Of a stretch of DNA of 41,673 bases, positions 6,821-15,081 are shown piece by piece. The position numbers and the translations under genes are program-made. A model generated the notes under the pieces. The model saw only the letters and a list, made by a program, of their open reading frames with translations, was not told the origin of the DNA and searched no databases. Location: assembly GCA_001778695.1 (NCBI GenBank), contig MFHU01000005.1:1-41673 (forward strand), in the 5' to 3' direction. Position 1 is the stretch's first letter. Each line of letters begins with the position of its first letter. Source of the DNA: Candidatus Giovannonibacteria bacterium RIFCSPHIGHO2_12_FULL_44_22. GTDB taxonomy: Bacteria > Patescibacteriota > Minisyncoccia > UBA11713 > 2-01-FULL-45-33.

Positions 6821-7785
6821 TGTTTATAAAATACATTGTGAATATTTTGCACAATGCCTTGAGTTTCGTATTGGCCAAGCGCAAGCCATGTTGGTACACC
6901 CAAAACGCAAAGACCATTATTGTCTTTTGAGAAGGCTATTCCACCAGAATTACCACCGTCAATTTTTGCAGAGACATAATAATTTGAGTACGGCAAAGCG
7001 CCAAGCGGCATTACCACTGACGTGTCGTGTGCACTTATGATTCCGTTAGTAATCGTTCTAAATGACTGATTGCCTTGAGTGCCCTCGTAATCAATGTTTT
7101 TCTTTGAAAAAGCTGGATAACCCAATATCACTACAGGAGATCCTAATTGCATACGAACAGAACATTTTCTTAATGATGAAATGCGATAATTTAAATATGG
7201 TATGGGTTTCGAATAATCTATCGCCCCAGCCAACGCGGTGATTTTTAAAGCAGAAATATCTACATCAGAATTCCATGCAGATATAGAGGCCTTGTCTAAC
7301 CTATAAAAACCGCTGTGCTTGGTATCAGTAGAGCTATCCCCAATCAGTAAATTACAATTTCCTTCTCCTGATATGACATGGTAATTAGTCAGCGCAACAT
7401 ATCCTATTTTTCCTCCAAGATTCCATAAAGAAGCACTCCCTCCAACATCTTGGCCGGCATTAGAACAACTGATTTCTCCTACTCCTGTTAGATAAGGATC
7501 TATTTCAGATGCATTTATCTCCGAGGTGCTTGGTAGTTTATTATCTATTTTCTTAGATTGAGATTGTTGTTGCTTTTCTAGTCCTTCGATTTTCTTTTTC
7601 AAAATTTCGATATCTTCTAGATTTTGGTCTGTATCGGTTTTTTGTTGCGCTTTGCTTTTAATTTTTTCTGCTTGATAATTTTGATATTGTCTTATTCCAA
7701 AATATCCTCCGCCGCCCAAAATTAAAACGCCCGCGATGATTGCGGCAAGAAGCGGCATTTGAATAAATCCGTTTTGATGTTTCAT
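6817..7785 (-). CDS. Membrane-anchored trypsin-like serine protease
   Basis: A 322-aa protein if started at ATG 7785 (MKHQNGFIQMPLL). The track start at 7824 is a TTG and adds 13 unlikely residues. An N-terminal membrane helix (PLLAAIIAGVLILGGGGYFG) is followed by a coiled coil (KAQQKTDTDQNLEDIEILKK...LEKQQQS) and a trypsin fold with all three catalytic blocks: His in LTNYHVIS, Asp in SDVDISALKI and Ser in DGGNSGGIAF. The protease domain would sit outside the membrane or face it through the coiled coil. It is the first gene of a coupled pair with the HEPN-like protein. An imperfect palindrome lies upstream (7852-7885). Confidence 0.85.
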   Translation of the reverse strand: MKHQNGFIQMPLLAAIIAGVLILGGGGYFGIRQYQNYQAEKIKSKAQQKTDTDQNLEDIEILKKKIEGLEKQQQSQSKKIDNKLPSTSEINASEIDPYLTGVGEISCSNAGQDVGGSASLWNLGGKIGYVALTNYHVISGEGNCNLLIGDSSTDTKHSGFYRLDKASISAWNSDVDISALKITALAGAIDYSKPIPYLNYRISSLRKCSVRMQLGSPVVILGYPAFSKKNIDYEGTQGNQSFRTITNGIISAHDTSVVMPLGALPYSNYYVSAKIDGGNSGGIAFSKDNNGLCVLGVPTWLALGQYETQGIVQNIHNVFYKQ

Positions 7786-7851
7786 TCCAATAACCCAATT
7801 ATACTCTTTCTGCCCAAAAATCAATAGCTCTGTTTTTACTGGATTTGTTAT

Positions 7852-7885
7852 GCGACACTTTTGTACGATCGTGATAAAGTGTCGT
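7852..7885. repeat. Inverted repeat between uvrA and the protease gene
   Basis: GCGACACTTTTG and its near-complement ATAAAGTGTCGTC flank the core TACGATCGTG. The arms pair over about 9-10 bp. There is no T-run after it, so it is not a clear terminator. The layout (ACTTTTG, a CGATCG core, AAAGT) closely resembles the palindrome at 29672-29701 before a PaaX/Cas2-like gene. Confidence 0.65.
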
Positions 7886-7897
7886 CTATCTAAAAAT

Positions 7898-10852
7898 TTA
7901 AATAGCGCGGCGGAGCCACTGGCCGGTGTATGATTTTTTATGCGAAGCGATTTCTTTTGGCGTTCCGCAGGTAATAATTTCGCCGCCGCCGGAGCCGCCC
8001 TCGGAGCCCATATCTATAATCCAATCGGCGTTTTTTAGGATGTCTAAATTGTGCTCAATGACCACCACGCTGTTTCCTTTTTCCACCAGCGCGGAGAGAA
8101 TATTTAAAAGTTTTTGAATGTCATCAAAATGCAGGCCGGTTGTCGGCTCGTCTAAAATATAAAGCGTCTTGCCCGTGGCTTTTTTGGAAAGTTCAAAAGC
8201 AAGTTTTACCCTCTGCGCTTCTCCTCCGGAAAGGGTCGTGGCGGGCTGTCCCAATTTCATATACCCCAAGCCGACATCCACTAAAGTTTTCAGGCGCTGG
8301 TCAATCTGCGGAATGTCTTTAAAAAAATTATGCGCCTCTTCTATTGATAAATCCAAAACATCAGCGATGTTTTTATTCTGATATAAAATTTCCAGAGCCT
8401 CTTTATTGTACCGCTTGCCATGGCATTCCTCGCATTCCACGTAAATATCCGGCAAAAAATACATTTCTATTTTTTTCACTCCCTGCCCTTCGCAATCCTC
8501 GCACCTTCCGCCTTTTACGTTAAAACTAAACCGGCCGGTTTTGTATCCCCTAGCGCGCGCCTCAACAGTGCTCGCGTAAATTTCGCGGACGAACGAAAAC
8601 ACTCCGGTGTAAGTGGCGGGGTTGGAGCGCGGGGTGCGCCCTATCGGCGATTGGTCCACCAACACGGCTTTATCAATATTTTCTAATCCTTCAATTTTTT
8701 TGTGCTTCCCCGGCTCTTCTTTTGAGCCATAAAAATATTTTAAAAGCGCTTTCGCCAAAATGTCGGAGATGAGCGATGATTTCCCCGACCCGGAAACGCC
8801 GGAGATAACAACCAGCTTGCCCAGTGGAATTTTAACATCAATGTTTTTTAGATTGTGCTCGGATGCGCCCTTGATAACGAGAGCCGCCCCGCGGGAAAAA
8901 GTCCGACTTTTTTGCAGATCCAAAGTCGGACTTTGAGGAGCGGGGCGGCTTTTCACTTCTTTCTTTCCGCTCAAATATTCTCCCGTCAATGTTTTAGCTT
9001 TCAATAATTCGCGATACTCTCCCTCAAAAATTACTTTGCCTCCGTGTTTGCCGGCGCCCGGACCCAAATCAATAATCCAATCTGCTTCTTTCATCGTCTC
9101 GGCATCATGCTCAACCACCAGCACGGTATTTCCCAAATTGCGAAGTTCTTTTAAAGTTTTTATAAGCCGGGCATGATCTCTTGGATGGAGGCCGATTGAA
9201 GGCTCATCCAAAACATAAATCACGCCGGTTAAAGCCGAACCTATTTGCGTGGCCAATCTCACGCGCTGGGCCTCACCGCCCGCCAAAGTCGTTGATTCCC
9301 TGTCCAAAGTCAGGTAATCTAACCCCACTTCCAGCAAAAATTCTAAACGATGTTTTATTTCCTTAATCAAGGGCTCTATAGGTTTAGCTATTGAAATTTC
9401 TTTTTCTCCGCCCGAGGCGAGATCTCGCCCCTTCGGGGCGGAAAAAAATTCTTTTGCGCCGGATACGGAAAGCTCCGCGACCTCTGAAATATTTTTATCA
9501 AAAAATTTCACAGAGAGCGCTTCCGGTTTTAGGCGGCGCCCCAAACAAGCCGGACAAATTTCCACTTTCATGTATTTTTCAATCTCTTCCCTCGTCCACT
9601 CCGACGCGGTTTCTTTCCACCTGCGTTTTAAGTTTTCAATCACGCCCTCGAATTTCTTTTCACTATTTTTATCTTCGCCGTATAAAATTATTTTTTTGAT
9701 TTTTTCCGGAAGCTTAGCATACGGAGTATTTAGTGAAAACTTATGCCTCTCCGCTAAATCGGAAAGTATCCACCAATACCACGACTGCCTGCCTCGACTT
9801 GCGTCAGGCAAGGCGGGTCTTCCTGCCTTATGCGAAGCCGTCCCGCCTAGACTCGATCTAGTCGAGGCTGGCGCCCAGGGGCGGATGGCACCTTCGGCTA
9901 GAGTCAGTTTTTCATTTGGCACGATTAGTTTCGGGTCAACTTCCAAAGTGCTTCCCAAGCCGGTGCAATGCGGGCAGGCGCCGTATGGAGAATTAAACGA
10001 GAATAATCTCGGTTCAATTTCCGGAAGTGATACGCCGCAATCGGGGCAGGCAAAGTGCTCCGAAAATAAATTATCGTTAACCAAAACCAAGCCCTTGCCA
10101 ATTTTTAAAGCGGTTTCCAAAGATTCGCGAAGCCGCGGCCTATCCAATTCTTTATCCACCAAAAGCCTGTCAACAATAACTTCAATGGTGTGGGTTTTTT
10201 TTGGGTTCAAAACTTTTCCTTCTGCCTCCTCAATGCGAACGGCTTCTCCGTCAATCCGCACTCTTATAAATCCGCCGCGGCGGATTTCCTCCAAAACCGA
10301 CCGATGCTCGCCTTTTTTCCCGCGAACTATCGGCGCCAAGATAGTAACTACGCCAGCCGGGAAGAAGTCCGACTTCTTTGGGGATTTGAAGCCGGACTTC
10401 GAGGAGGATGGTGCGGTCTTCAAAATCGCGCGCAAAATTTCATCAACATTTTTCTTGCCGATTTTTTTACCGCACTCCGGGCAATGCGCCACTCCGGCGC
10501 GGGAAAATAAAATTCTCAAATAATCATAAATCTCCGTGATTGTTCCAACCGTGGAGCGCGGATTTTTTGCCACGCTTTTTTGGTCAATGGCGATAGAAGG
10601 AGAAAGCCCCGAAATGGAATCTACGTCCGGCTTTTCTTTGACGCCCAGAAATTGGCGGGCATAGGTAGAAAGAGATTCCACAAACCTTCTTTCGGCTTCA
10701 GCGTAAATCGTGTCAAAAGCCAAAGAAGATTTACCGGAGCCGGAAAGGCCGGTTATCACCACGAGCTTATTTTTAGGAATATCTAAATCAATACTCTTTA
10801 GATTATGCGTTCTCGCTCCGCGGATTTTAATGTATGGCCCATTTTTTAGCAT
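7898..10852 (-). CDS. uvrA: Excinuclease ABC subunit A
   Basis: A 984-aa damage-recognition ATPase of nucleotide excision repair. It has two ABC modules: Walker [10 protein letters not shown] near the N-terminus with signature LAGGEAQRV, and GVSGSGKSS in the second half with LSGGEAQRV; both Walker B regions read LDEPSIGLH and LDEPTTGLH. Zinc-binding cysteine pairs are present (CPDC...CPHC and CEDC...CEEC). The start ([19 protein letters not shown]) is the family norm. The gene is unusual in carrying four in-frame palindromic insertions (8883-8949, 9415-9447, 9791-9868, 10356-10410), all in linker or variable regions. It is divergent from uvrC with overlapping promoters. Confidence 0.98.
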   Translation of the reverse strand: MLKNGPYIKIRGARTHNLKSIDLDIPKNKLVVITGLSGSGKSSLAFDTIYAEAERRFVESLSTYARQFLGVKEKPDVDSISGLSPSIAIDQKSVAKNPRSTVGTITEIYDYLRILFSRAGVAHCPECGKKIGKKNVDEILRAILKTAPSSSKSGFKSPKKSDFFPAGVVTILAPIVRGKKGEHRSVLEEIRRGGFIRVRIDGEAVRIEEAEGKVLNPKKTHTIEVIVDRLLVDKELDRPRLRESLETALKIGKGLVLVNDNLFSEHFACPDCGVSLPEIEPRLFSFNSPYGACPHCTGLGSTLEVDPKLIVPNEKLTLAEGAIRPWAPASTRSSLGGTASHKAGRPALPDASRGRQSWYWWILSDLAERHKFSLNTPYAKLPEKIKKIILYGEDKNSEKKFEGVIENLKRRWKETASEWTREEIEKYMKVEICPACLGRRLKPEALSVKFFDKNISEVAELSVSGAKEFFSAPKGRDLASGGEKEISIAKPIEPLIKEIKHRLEFLLEVGLDYLTLDRESTTLAGGEAQRVRLATQIGSALTGVIYVLDEPSIGLHPRDHARLIKTLKELRNLGNTVLVVEHDAETMKEADWIIDLGPGAGKHGGKVIFEGEYRELLKAKTLTGEYLSGKKEVKSRPAPQSPTLDLQKSRTFSRGAALVIKGASEHNLKNIDVKIPLGKLVVISGVSGSGKSSLISDILAKALLKYFYGSKEEPGKHKKIEGLENIDKAVLVDQSPIGRTPRSNPATYTGVFSFVREIYASTVEARARGYKTGRFSFNVKGGRCEDCEGQGVKKIEMYFLPDIYVECEECHGKRYNKEALEILYQNKNIADVLDLSIEEAHNFFKDIPQIDQRLKTLVDVGLGYMKLGQPATTLSGGEAQRVKLAFELSKKATGKTLYILDEPTTGLHFDDIQKLLNILSALVEKGNSVVVIEHNLDILKNADWIIDMGSEGGSGGGEIITCGTPKEIASHKKSYTGQWLRRAI
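8883..8949. repeat. Palindromic in-frame insertion in uvrA (family R2, copy a)
   Basis: Outer arms GCCGCCCCG (8883-8891) and CGGGGCGGC (8941-8949) enclose two inner palindromes, AAAGTCCGACTTT and CAAAGTCGGACTTTG. It encodes the linker before [14 protein letters not shown] homologous copy lies at 10356-10410 in the same gene but read in another frame. Confidence 0.8.
9415..9447. repeat. Repeat shared by uvrA and ftsK (family R4, copy a)
   Basis: AGGCGAGATCTCGCCCCTTC and the following GGGGCGGAAAAAA match 31 of 33 bases at 27731-27763 in ftsK. It contains GGGGCGA-type inverted repeats (GCGAGATCTCGC and CCCCTTCGGGG). In both genes it is read in the same frame and encodes SAPKGRDLA. Confidence 0.85.
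9791..9868. repeat. 78-bp palindromic in-frame insertion in uvrA (family R3)
   Basis: Terminal arms GCCTCGACT (9791-9799) and AGTCGAGGC (9860-9868) enclose an inner pair GGCGGG/CCCGCC. The unit is exactly 26 codons long and adds a low-complexity stretch ([20 protein letters not shown]) before [15 protein letters not shown], where UvrA proteins normally have a short loop. Confidence 0.8.
10356..10410. repeat. Palindromic in-frame insertion in uvrA (family R2, copy b)
   Basis: GGGAAGAAGTCCGACTTCTT and GAAGCCGGACTTCGAGGAGG match copy a (8883-8949) along most of their length. Here it encodes [19 protein letters not shown], a different frame from copy a, which shows that the DNA and not the peptide is what was copied. 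Confidence 0.8.
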
Positions 10853-10861
10853 GAATGAGTA

Positions 10862-10901
10862 ATCTTACACCCCTTGTCAAGCAAAATCAAGGTCATAAGA
10901 T
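10862..10901. promoter_or_regulatory. Overlapping divergent promoters of uvrA and uvrC
   Basis: Minus strand (uvrA): TTGATT (10890-10885), 17 nt, TAAGAT (10867-10862), 9 nt before the ATG at 10852. Plus strand (uvrC): TTGTCA (10874-10879), 16 nt, TAAGAT (10896-10901), 7 nt before the ATG at 10909. The two promoters interleave, so polymerase can occupy only one at a time. Confidence 0.6.
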
Positions 10902-10908
10902 AAGGAAT

Positions 10909-12216
10909 ATGGCTTTGAAGCTGTTTTATCGGAAAATACCGCAATCGCCGGGGGTCTATTTTTTTAAAGATAATCGCGGCAAAACACTATATATAGGAAA
11001 GGCGGCGAATCTACACGCCCGACTACGATCACGTATACTACCCAAAAAAACCAAATCTATTTCTTGGGAAGTGTTGAATTCCGAGGTGGAGGCGCTGATA
11101 CGAGAAGCTGAATTGATAAAAAAATACCGGCCAAAATATAATATTCTGATGAGGGACGACAAGCAATATTTTTATGTGGGATTTACTAGAGAAAAATATC
11201 CCAAAATCTTTATCACGCACCAACGAAAAGAAAAAGCCGATTACATCGGCTCATTTATCGAAGGCGGAGCGTTGCGATCTGTTCTTAAAACTTTGCGCCA
11301 AGCGTTTCCATATTGCACATGTCGGAAATCCCACAAGCGATTATGCCTCAACGCGAGAATTGGGAGATGTTTGGGATTTTGCTGTTTACAAGACGAAAAT
11401 CAGCAAATTTTTTCGCGCTTAACCCTCCCTCGAAGCTCGGGGGGCTCCGACGCGTCTCAAAAATCTGCTAATTTTCGTTTTTACAAAAAAAATATCCGCG
11501 CCGTCAAACAAATTCTTTCCGGAAAAAATCGATCGCTTACTAAAGCTTTTAAAAAAGAAATGTGTCGGCTTTCAGACGCCAAAAAATACGAAGATGCCGG
11601 AAAAATCAGGGACCAAATTTACGCGCTGGAAAAAATTTTTGAACACCGGGGAGTAATTAAACATGACCTGCCGGCGGAATTTTCCAAAGCCCTGCGGGTT
11701 TTAGAATCAATTTTGGGCGTATCCGGCATCAATAGAATAGAAGCGTATGATATCGCGAATATCCAGGGAAAATTCGCCTATGGCTCAATGGTTGTATTCG
11801 CGAATGGAAAAATTGACAAAGATTCTTACCGTATTTTCAAAATTAAAACCGTTAAAAAATCAGACGATCCGGCGATGATTAAAGAAGTTTTATTACGCAG
11901 ATTAAAACACCGCGAGTGGCCGTATCCGCAAGTGATTTTAATTGACGGAGGTAGGGCGCAATTGAATGCGGCGGGGTTAGAAATTAGAAATTTGAAATTA
12001 GACATTAAAATAATCGCCCTCACTAAAAATAAAAAACATATCGGCGACCATGTTTTTATCCAAAATCACCGGGAACCAATTTCCTTAAACCAACTTCCCG
12101 AACCGCTCAAAAATTTTATTTTACACTTAAATAATGAAGCACATAAGTTTGCGATAAATCATTACCGCAGATTACATAGAAAAAGTTTGCTGACGACGAA
12201 GTTTACCCCGCATTAA
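10909..12216 (+). CDS. uvrC: Excinuclease ABC subunit C, lacking the HhH tail
   Basis: A 435-aa UvrC: GIY-YIG nuclease domain at the start (GVYFFKDNRGKTLYIGKA), cysteine cluster (CTCRKSHKRLCLNARIGRC), UVR helix (DAKKYEDAGKIRDQIYAL) and the RNase H-like second nuclease domain (RIEAYDIANIQGKFAYGSM, ILIDGGRAQLN). The ATG at 10909 is chosen over 10855 because it starts at MALKLFYRKIPQSPG and has a -10 box 7 nt upstream. The protein stops just after HKFAINHYRRLHRK, where normal UvrC goes on into (HhH)2; about 60-170 residues are missing compared with typical UvrC. A palindrome overlaps the stop. An insertion-like LPRSSGGSDASQ lies mid-protein. Confidence 0.92.
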   Translation: MALKLFYRKIPQSPGVYFFKDNRGKTLYIGKAANLHARLRSRILPKKTKSISWEVLNSEVEALIREAELIKKYRPKYNILMRDDKQYFYVGFTREKYPKIFITHQRKEKADYIGSFIEGGALRSVLKTLRQAFPYCTCRKSHKRLCLNARIGRCLGFCCLQDENQQIFSRLTLPRSSGGSDASQKSANFRFYKKNIRAVKQILSGKNRSLTKAFKKEMCRLSDAKKYEDAGKIRDQIYALEKIFEHRGVIKHDLPAEFSKALRVLESILGVSGINRIEAYDIANIQGKFAYGSMVVFANGKIDKDSYRIFKIKTVKKSDDPAMIKEVLLRRLKHREWPYPQVILIDGGRAQLNAAGLEIRNLKLDIKIIALTKNKKHIGDHVFIQNHREPISLNQLPEPLKNFILHLNNEAHKFAINHYRRLHRKSLLTTKFTPH

Positions 12217-12234
12217 GCTATGCTTTAGTGCGGG
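12206..12234. repeat. Hairpin at the 3' end of uvrC
   Basis: CCCCGCATTAAGC, TAT, GCTTTAGTGCGGGG form a strong hairpin with one bulge, overlapping the uvrC stop codon. There is no T-run, so it is at best an atypical terminator. It may be a repeat whose insertion ended the uvrC frame. Confidence 0.6.
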
Positions 12235-12285
12235 GCCCACCGATTCGCGATTTCCCATTATAGAAAATCACACAGAAAGCATCTG

Positions 12286-12315
12286 TTGACATAATCCCTT
12301 GCCCCATGCTAACCT
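12286..12315 (+). promoter_or_regulatory. Promoter of the secG transcript
   Basis: TTGACA (12286-12291), 18 nt, TAACCT (12310-12315). The expected start near 12322 places the left arm of the leader (12328) at the very 5' end of the RNA. Confidence 0.55.
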
Positions 12316-12327
12316 TAGTAAATAATG

Positions 12328-12458
12328 CCAGGTAGTGAAATTTCGCATCACGGCGAAGCCGTTAAGTAGCTACTTTGGCAATGCTCTCAAACGTGATATT
12401 GTTTGCTAAAAATAAATATAGTTTAAATTATAAAATAATGCGAAATTCTACTACCTGG
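12328..12458 (+). promoter_or_regulatory. Structured 5' leader of secG (paired-end element A)
   Basis: The left arm CCAGGTAGTGAAATTTCGCA (12328-12347, plus T) pairs over 21 positions with the right arm at 12438-12458 (ATGCGAAATTCTACTACCTG plus G), with one G-U pair and one mismatch. The right arm ends one nucleotide before the secG ATG, so the ribosome site is in the stem. A small hairpin CGGC-GAA-GCCG and the palindrome AAGTAGCTACTT follow the left arm. The same design precedes rnj (15082-15218). Confidence 0.7.
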
Positions 12459-12459
12459 A

Positions 12460-12678
12460 ATGCGTAATTTACTCCTGTGGATACAGATTGCGGTTTCCGT
12501 GCTATTGGTTACGGCTATTTTGCTTCAGCAAAAAGGCGCGGGCCTGGGCGCTGCTTTCGGCGGCTCCGGCCAGATTTACCGCTCAAAAAGGGGCGTGGAA
12601 AAAAGCTTATTTATCGGCACTATTATTCTCACGATTTTATTCGTTGCAATAGCTTTATTCAACCTCATTATTAAATAA
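12460..12678 (+). CDS. secG: Preprotein translocase subunit SecG
   Basis: A 72-aa protein with two membrane helices (about residues 3-22 and 49-70) around the conserved LLQQKGAGLGAAFGGSGQIYRSKRG loop. This is the classic SecG pattern; it aids SecYEG-driven export. The start is at the end of the paired leader (one nucleotide after the closing stem), and no Shine-Dalgarno is visible. A solute-binding protein follows 9 nt downstream. Confidence 0.93.
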   Translation: MRNLLLWIQIAVSVLLVTAILLQQKGAGLGAAFGGSGQIYRSKRGVEKSLFIGTIILTILFVAIALFNLIIK

Positions 12679-12687
12679 ATAATTCTT

Positions 12688-14271
12688 ATGCGAGCTGAAA
12701 TTCTCGTGCTCATCGTGCTCGTGCTCATCGCGCTGGTATCGTTTCTGGGCATACTTACGGAACTGAATAAAAAATACGGTGTGGAAACTCCGGCTTTTGG
12801 GGGGACGCTACGCGAAGGCATTTTAGGCAACCCCCGTTTTATAAATCCGCTTCTAGCCCAATCGGACGCCGACCGCGACATGGTTTCTTTGGTTTACACG
12901 GGCCTCATGCGTTATGACAAAAACGGCGAACCGCAGCCGGCGCTCGCCGAAAAATACGAGGTTTCGGAAAACGGCCTTGCTTACACCGTTACTTTAAAAA
13001 ATAAACTTTACTGGTCGGACGGTAAAAAACTTAACGCCGACGATATTTTATTTACAATTTCTCTGGCAAAAAATCCTCTGGCCCAAAGCCCCAAGCGGGC
13101 CAACTGGGAAGGAGTGGGCGCGGAAAAAGTTGACGACCTGACAATCCGCTTCCGCCTCAAAAAAGCTTACGCGCCGTTTTTAGATAATCTAACGCTGGGG
13201 ATTCTGCCAAAACATGTCTGGGAAAAAATTCCCGCTTCTCAAATCGCTTTGGCGGAATTAAACACCGCACCCGTGGGCTCCGGCCCTTATAAATTAAACT
13301 CTTTAACTCATGATTCTCTGGGGTCAATCGTGGCCGCGAATCTCGCCACCAATAAATATTTCGCTTTGGGTAGGCCGCACATACAAACAATCTCGTTGAA
13401 ATTTTATCCCAATGAAGATTCTGCTTTGAAAGATCTCGGAAGCGGATTTATTGATTCTTACGGGGCGATTTCTTCCAAAAACATAGCCGAGCTGGGAGAG
13501 CGCGTAAAAATTCAACAAATATCTTTAGAGCGCACCATAGCCGCTTTCATTAATCAAGGTGCGCAAAAATCTCTGGCTTCGTACGATATGCGCAAAGCAC
13601 TTAATTTGGCAGTGAATAAAAAAGCGCTGGTTGAAAAAGTGCTTGGCGGTTATGGCAAAACAATTGATGGGCCGCTCCCCTGGCCGGCCCAAACCGAAAT
13701 ATACGATCCGGAAACCGCTAAAGGTATCGTGGCCAAAAGTAAAAAAGAAATCAGATTCACTTTAACCACAGGCCAAACCGCGGAACTTATGGAAATAGCC
13801 GAAGAATTAAAAAATATGTGGGAGGGTGCGGGGTTTAAGGTTGATATAAAAACTTTCCAGGTTGCGGACTTAGAACAAAGCGTAATCGGTCCAAGAAGAT
13901 ACGATATTTTTCTTTACGGCCAGGAAGTGGTCGGAAAAAATCCCGACCCGTTCGCTTTCTGGCATTCCAGCCAAAGAAATTATCCCGGATATAACATCGC
14001 GCTTTACGCCAATTCTAGGGTGGACAAATTATTGGAGCAGGTCCGGGTGGAGCAGGACGATACCAAGCGCGCGAGCCTCTATAATCAAATTCAAAATGAA
14101 ATCAAAAAAGATCTGCCGGCAATTTTCCTCTTTACGCCTTCGTATCTTTACGCAGTGCCGCAAAATCTGGGTGGCGCGGACATTAAAACGGTGGATACCG
14201 GCTCAGACAGATTCGCGACAATTTACGATTGGTATTTAGAAAGAACATATGTCTGGAAAATATTTAAGTAA
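12688..14271 (+). CDS. Family 5 extracellular solute-binding protein (peptide ABC transporter type)
   Basis: A 527-aa SBP_bac_5 protein. An N-terminal hydrophobic anchor (ILVLIVLVLIALVSFLGIL) has no lipobox cysteine. The mature part has family blocks GGTLREGILGNPRFINPLLA, LVYTGLMRYDKNGEPQPALAE, YTVTLKNKLYWSDGKKLNADD, and GSGPYKL, then MRKALNLAVNKKALV. Relatives bind oligopeptides for OppBCDF/DppBCDF; no transporter genes are nearby, so substrate and partner are unknown. It is 9 nt after secG and 3 nt before the phosphoglucose isomerase, suggesting one transcript. Confidence 0.9.
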   Translation: MRAEILVLIVLVLIALVSFLGILTELNKKYGVETPAFGGTLREGILGNPRFINPLLAQSDADRDMVSLVYTGLMRYDKNGEPQPALAEKYEVSENGLAYTVTLKNKLYWSDGKKLNADDILFTISLAKNPLAQSPKRANWEGVGAEKVDDLTIRFRLKKAYAPFLDNLTLGILPKHVWEKIPASQIALAELNTAPVGSGPYKLNSLTHDSLGSIVAANLATNKYFALGRPHIQTISLKFYPNEDSALKDLGSGFIDSYGAISSKNIAELGERVKIQQISLERTIAAFINQGAQKSLASYDMRKALNLAVNKKALVEKVLGGYGKTIDGPLPWPAQTEIYDPETAKGIVAKSKKEIRFTLTTGQTAELMEIAEELKNMWEGAGFKVDIKTFQVADLEQSVIGPRRYDIFLYGQEVVGKNPDPFAFWHSSQRNYPGYNIALYANSRVDKLLEQVRVEQDDTKRASLYNQIQNEIKKDLPAIFLFTPSYLYAVPQNLGGADIKTVDTGSDRFATIYDWYLERTYVWKIFK

Positions 14272-14274
14272 ATT

Positions 14275-14949
14275 ATGGAACTATCCAAAAGAACAATTTT
14301 TGAAATGAAACCGGTTTTTAAAAATCGGGAATCTATAGAAAGCGACGCTGATATGTATTTAGTAGAAAGAGGCGTAAAAAATACTGAGGAATTAAGTTAT
14401 GACCTCACGACCATCAAACCGATAAAAATTGGCATGGAGTTTGCAAAAACATTCGGGCATTATCATTCAAAATTAATTTTGCCGGAATTATACGAGGCTC
14501 TCTCGGGTTATGCTTATTCATTGATTCAAAGATATGAACATACTCCGAATAACATAAAAGAGGCATACATAATAGAAGCTGAAATAGGCTGGAAGATAAT
14601 TGTTCCGCCAGGATTTGGACACGTGAGTATAAATATTGGAGATGATGAGCTAAAACTTGCGAATTGGGTTGGGTCGGTAATTCGTGATTATGATCCTTTC
14701 AAAAATTTAAGAGGCGCTTGCTATTATGTTCTGGATGCGGGAGAATCTATAGAATTCAAGAAGAACTTAAATTATAAGTCAGTCCCAGAAATTAAAAAAT
14801 TAAAACTCCGAGATATTCCTGAGCTGGGCATTTATAATGACGCCTCGCGCCCAATTTCAGATATTCCGGCTAAAAAACTGGACTGGCTCGCGCATCCGGA
14901 AAAATACGAAAAATCATTAACAATCAAAAATTTATATAGGGAAATTTAA
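14275..14949 (+). CDS. Cupin-type glucose-6-phosphate isomerase
   Basis: A 224-aa protein of the archaeal-type PGI cupin family (PF06560), which interconverts glucose 6-phosphate and fructose 6-phosphate with a bound metal. Metal ligands are visible as GHYH (residues 61-64), the Glu of PELYEAL (near 73), and the His of PPGFGHVSIN (116). This family is unrelated to the usual bacterial Pgi and is found in archaea and scattered bacteria. The C-terminal about 70 residues (YKSVPEIKKLKLRDIPEL...) extend past the cupin core. It lies directly after the solute-binding protein and before tRNA-Leu. Confidence 0.85.
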   Translation: MELSKRTIFEMKPVFKNRESIESDADMYLVERGVKNTEELSYDLTTIKPIKIGMEFAKTFGHYHSKLILPELYEALSGYAYSLIQRYEHTPNNIKEAYIIEAEIGWKIIVPPGFGHVSINIGDDELKLANWVGSVIRDYDPFKNLRGACYYVLDAGESIEFKKNLNYKSVPEIKKLKLRDIPELGIYNDASRPISDIPAKKLDWLAHPEKYEKSLTIKNLYREI

Positions 14950-14953
14950 TCGA

Positions 14954-15034
14954 GGGCAGGTGGTGAAACGGCAGACACGTACGCTTCAGGAGCGTATGCC
15001 GAAAGGCGTGGGGGTTCAAATCCCCCCCTGCCCA
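14954..15034 (+). tRNA. tRNA-Leu (anticodon CAG)
   Basis: Acceptor GGGCAGG/CCTGCCC with discriminator A, anticodon stem TACGC/GCGTA around loop TTCAGGA (anticodon CAG, reading CUG), variable arm TGCCGAAAGGCG, T arm GGGGG-TTCAAAT-CCCCC. CCA is not encoded. Confidence 0.95.
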
Positions 15035-15081
15035 TAAAATTATTATCAGCTAATATTATTAAAATTAAATAAAAAAATATG

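Noticed and set aside
9570-10523. 317-aa ORF on the plus strand opposite uvrA
   Set aside because: It is a shadow of uvrA, low in family signals and rich in serine/proline from reversed codons. The same applies to the ORFs opposite rpoB, rpoC, groEL and ftsK.
10855-10908. Upstream ATG for uvrC at 10855
   Set aside because: The extra 18 residues ([18 protein letters not shown]) are not family-like and the promoter with its -10 box ends 7 nt before the ATG at 10909.
12328-12361. Similarity of the secG leader (GTAGTGAAATTTCGCAT...GGCGAAG) to 16S rRNA helix sequences
   Set aside because: The match is short and interrupted, and the arms pair with each other instead; most likely chance.
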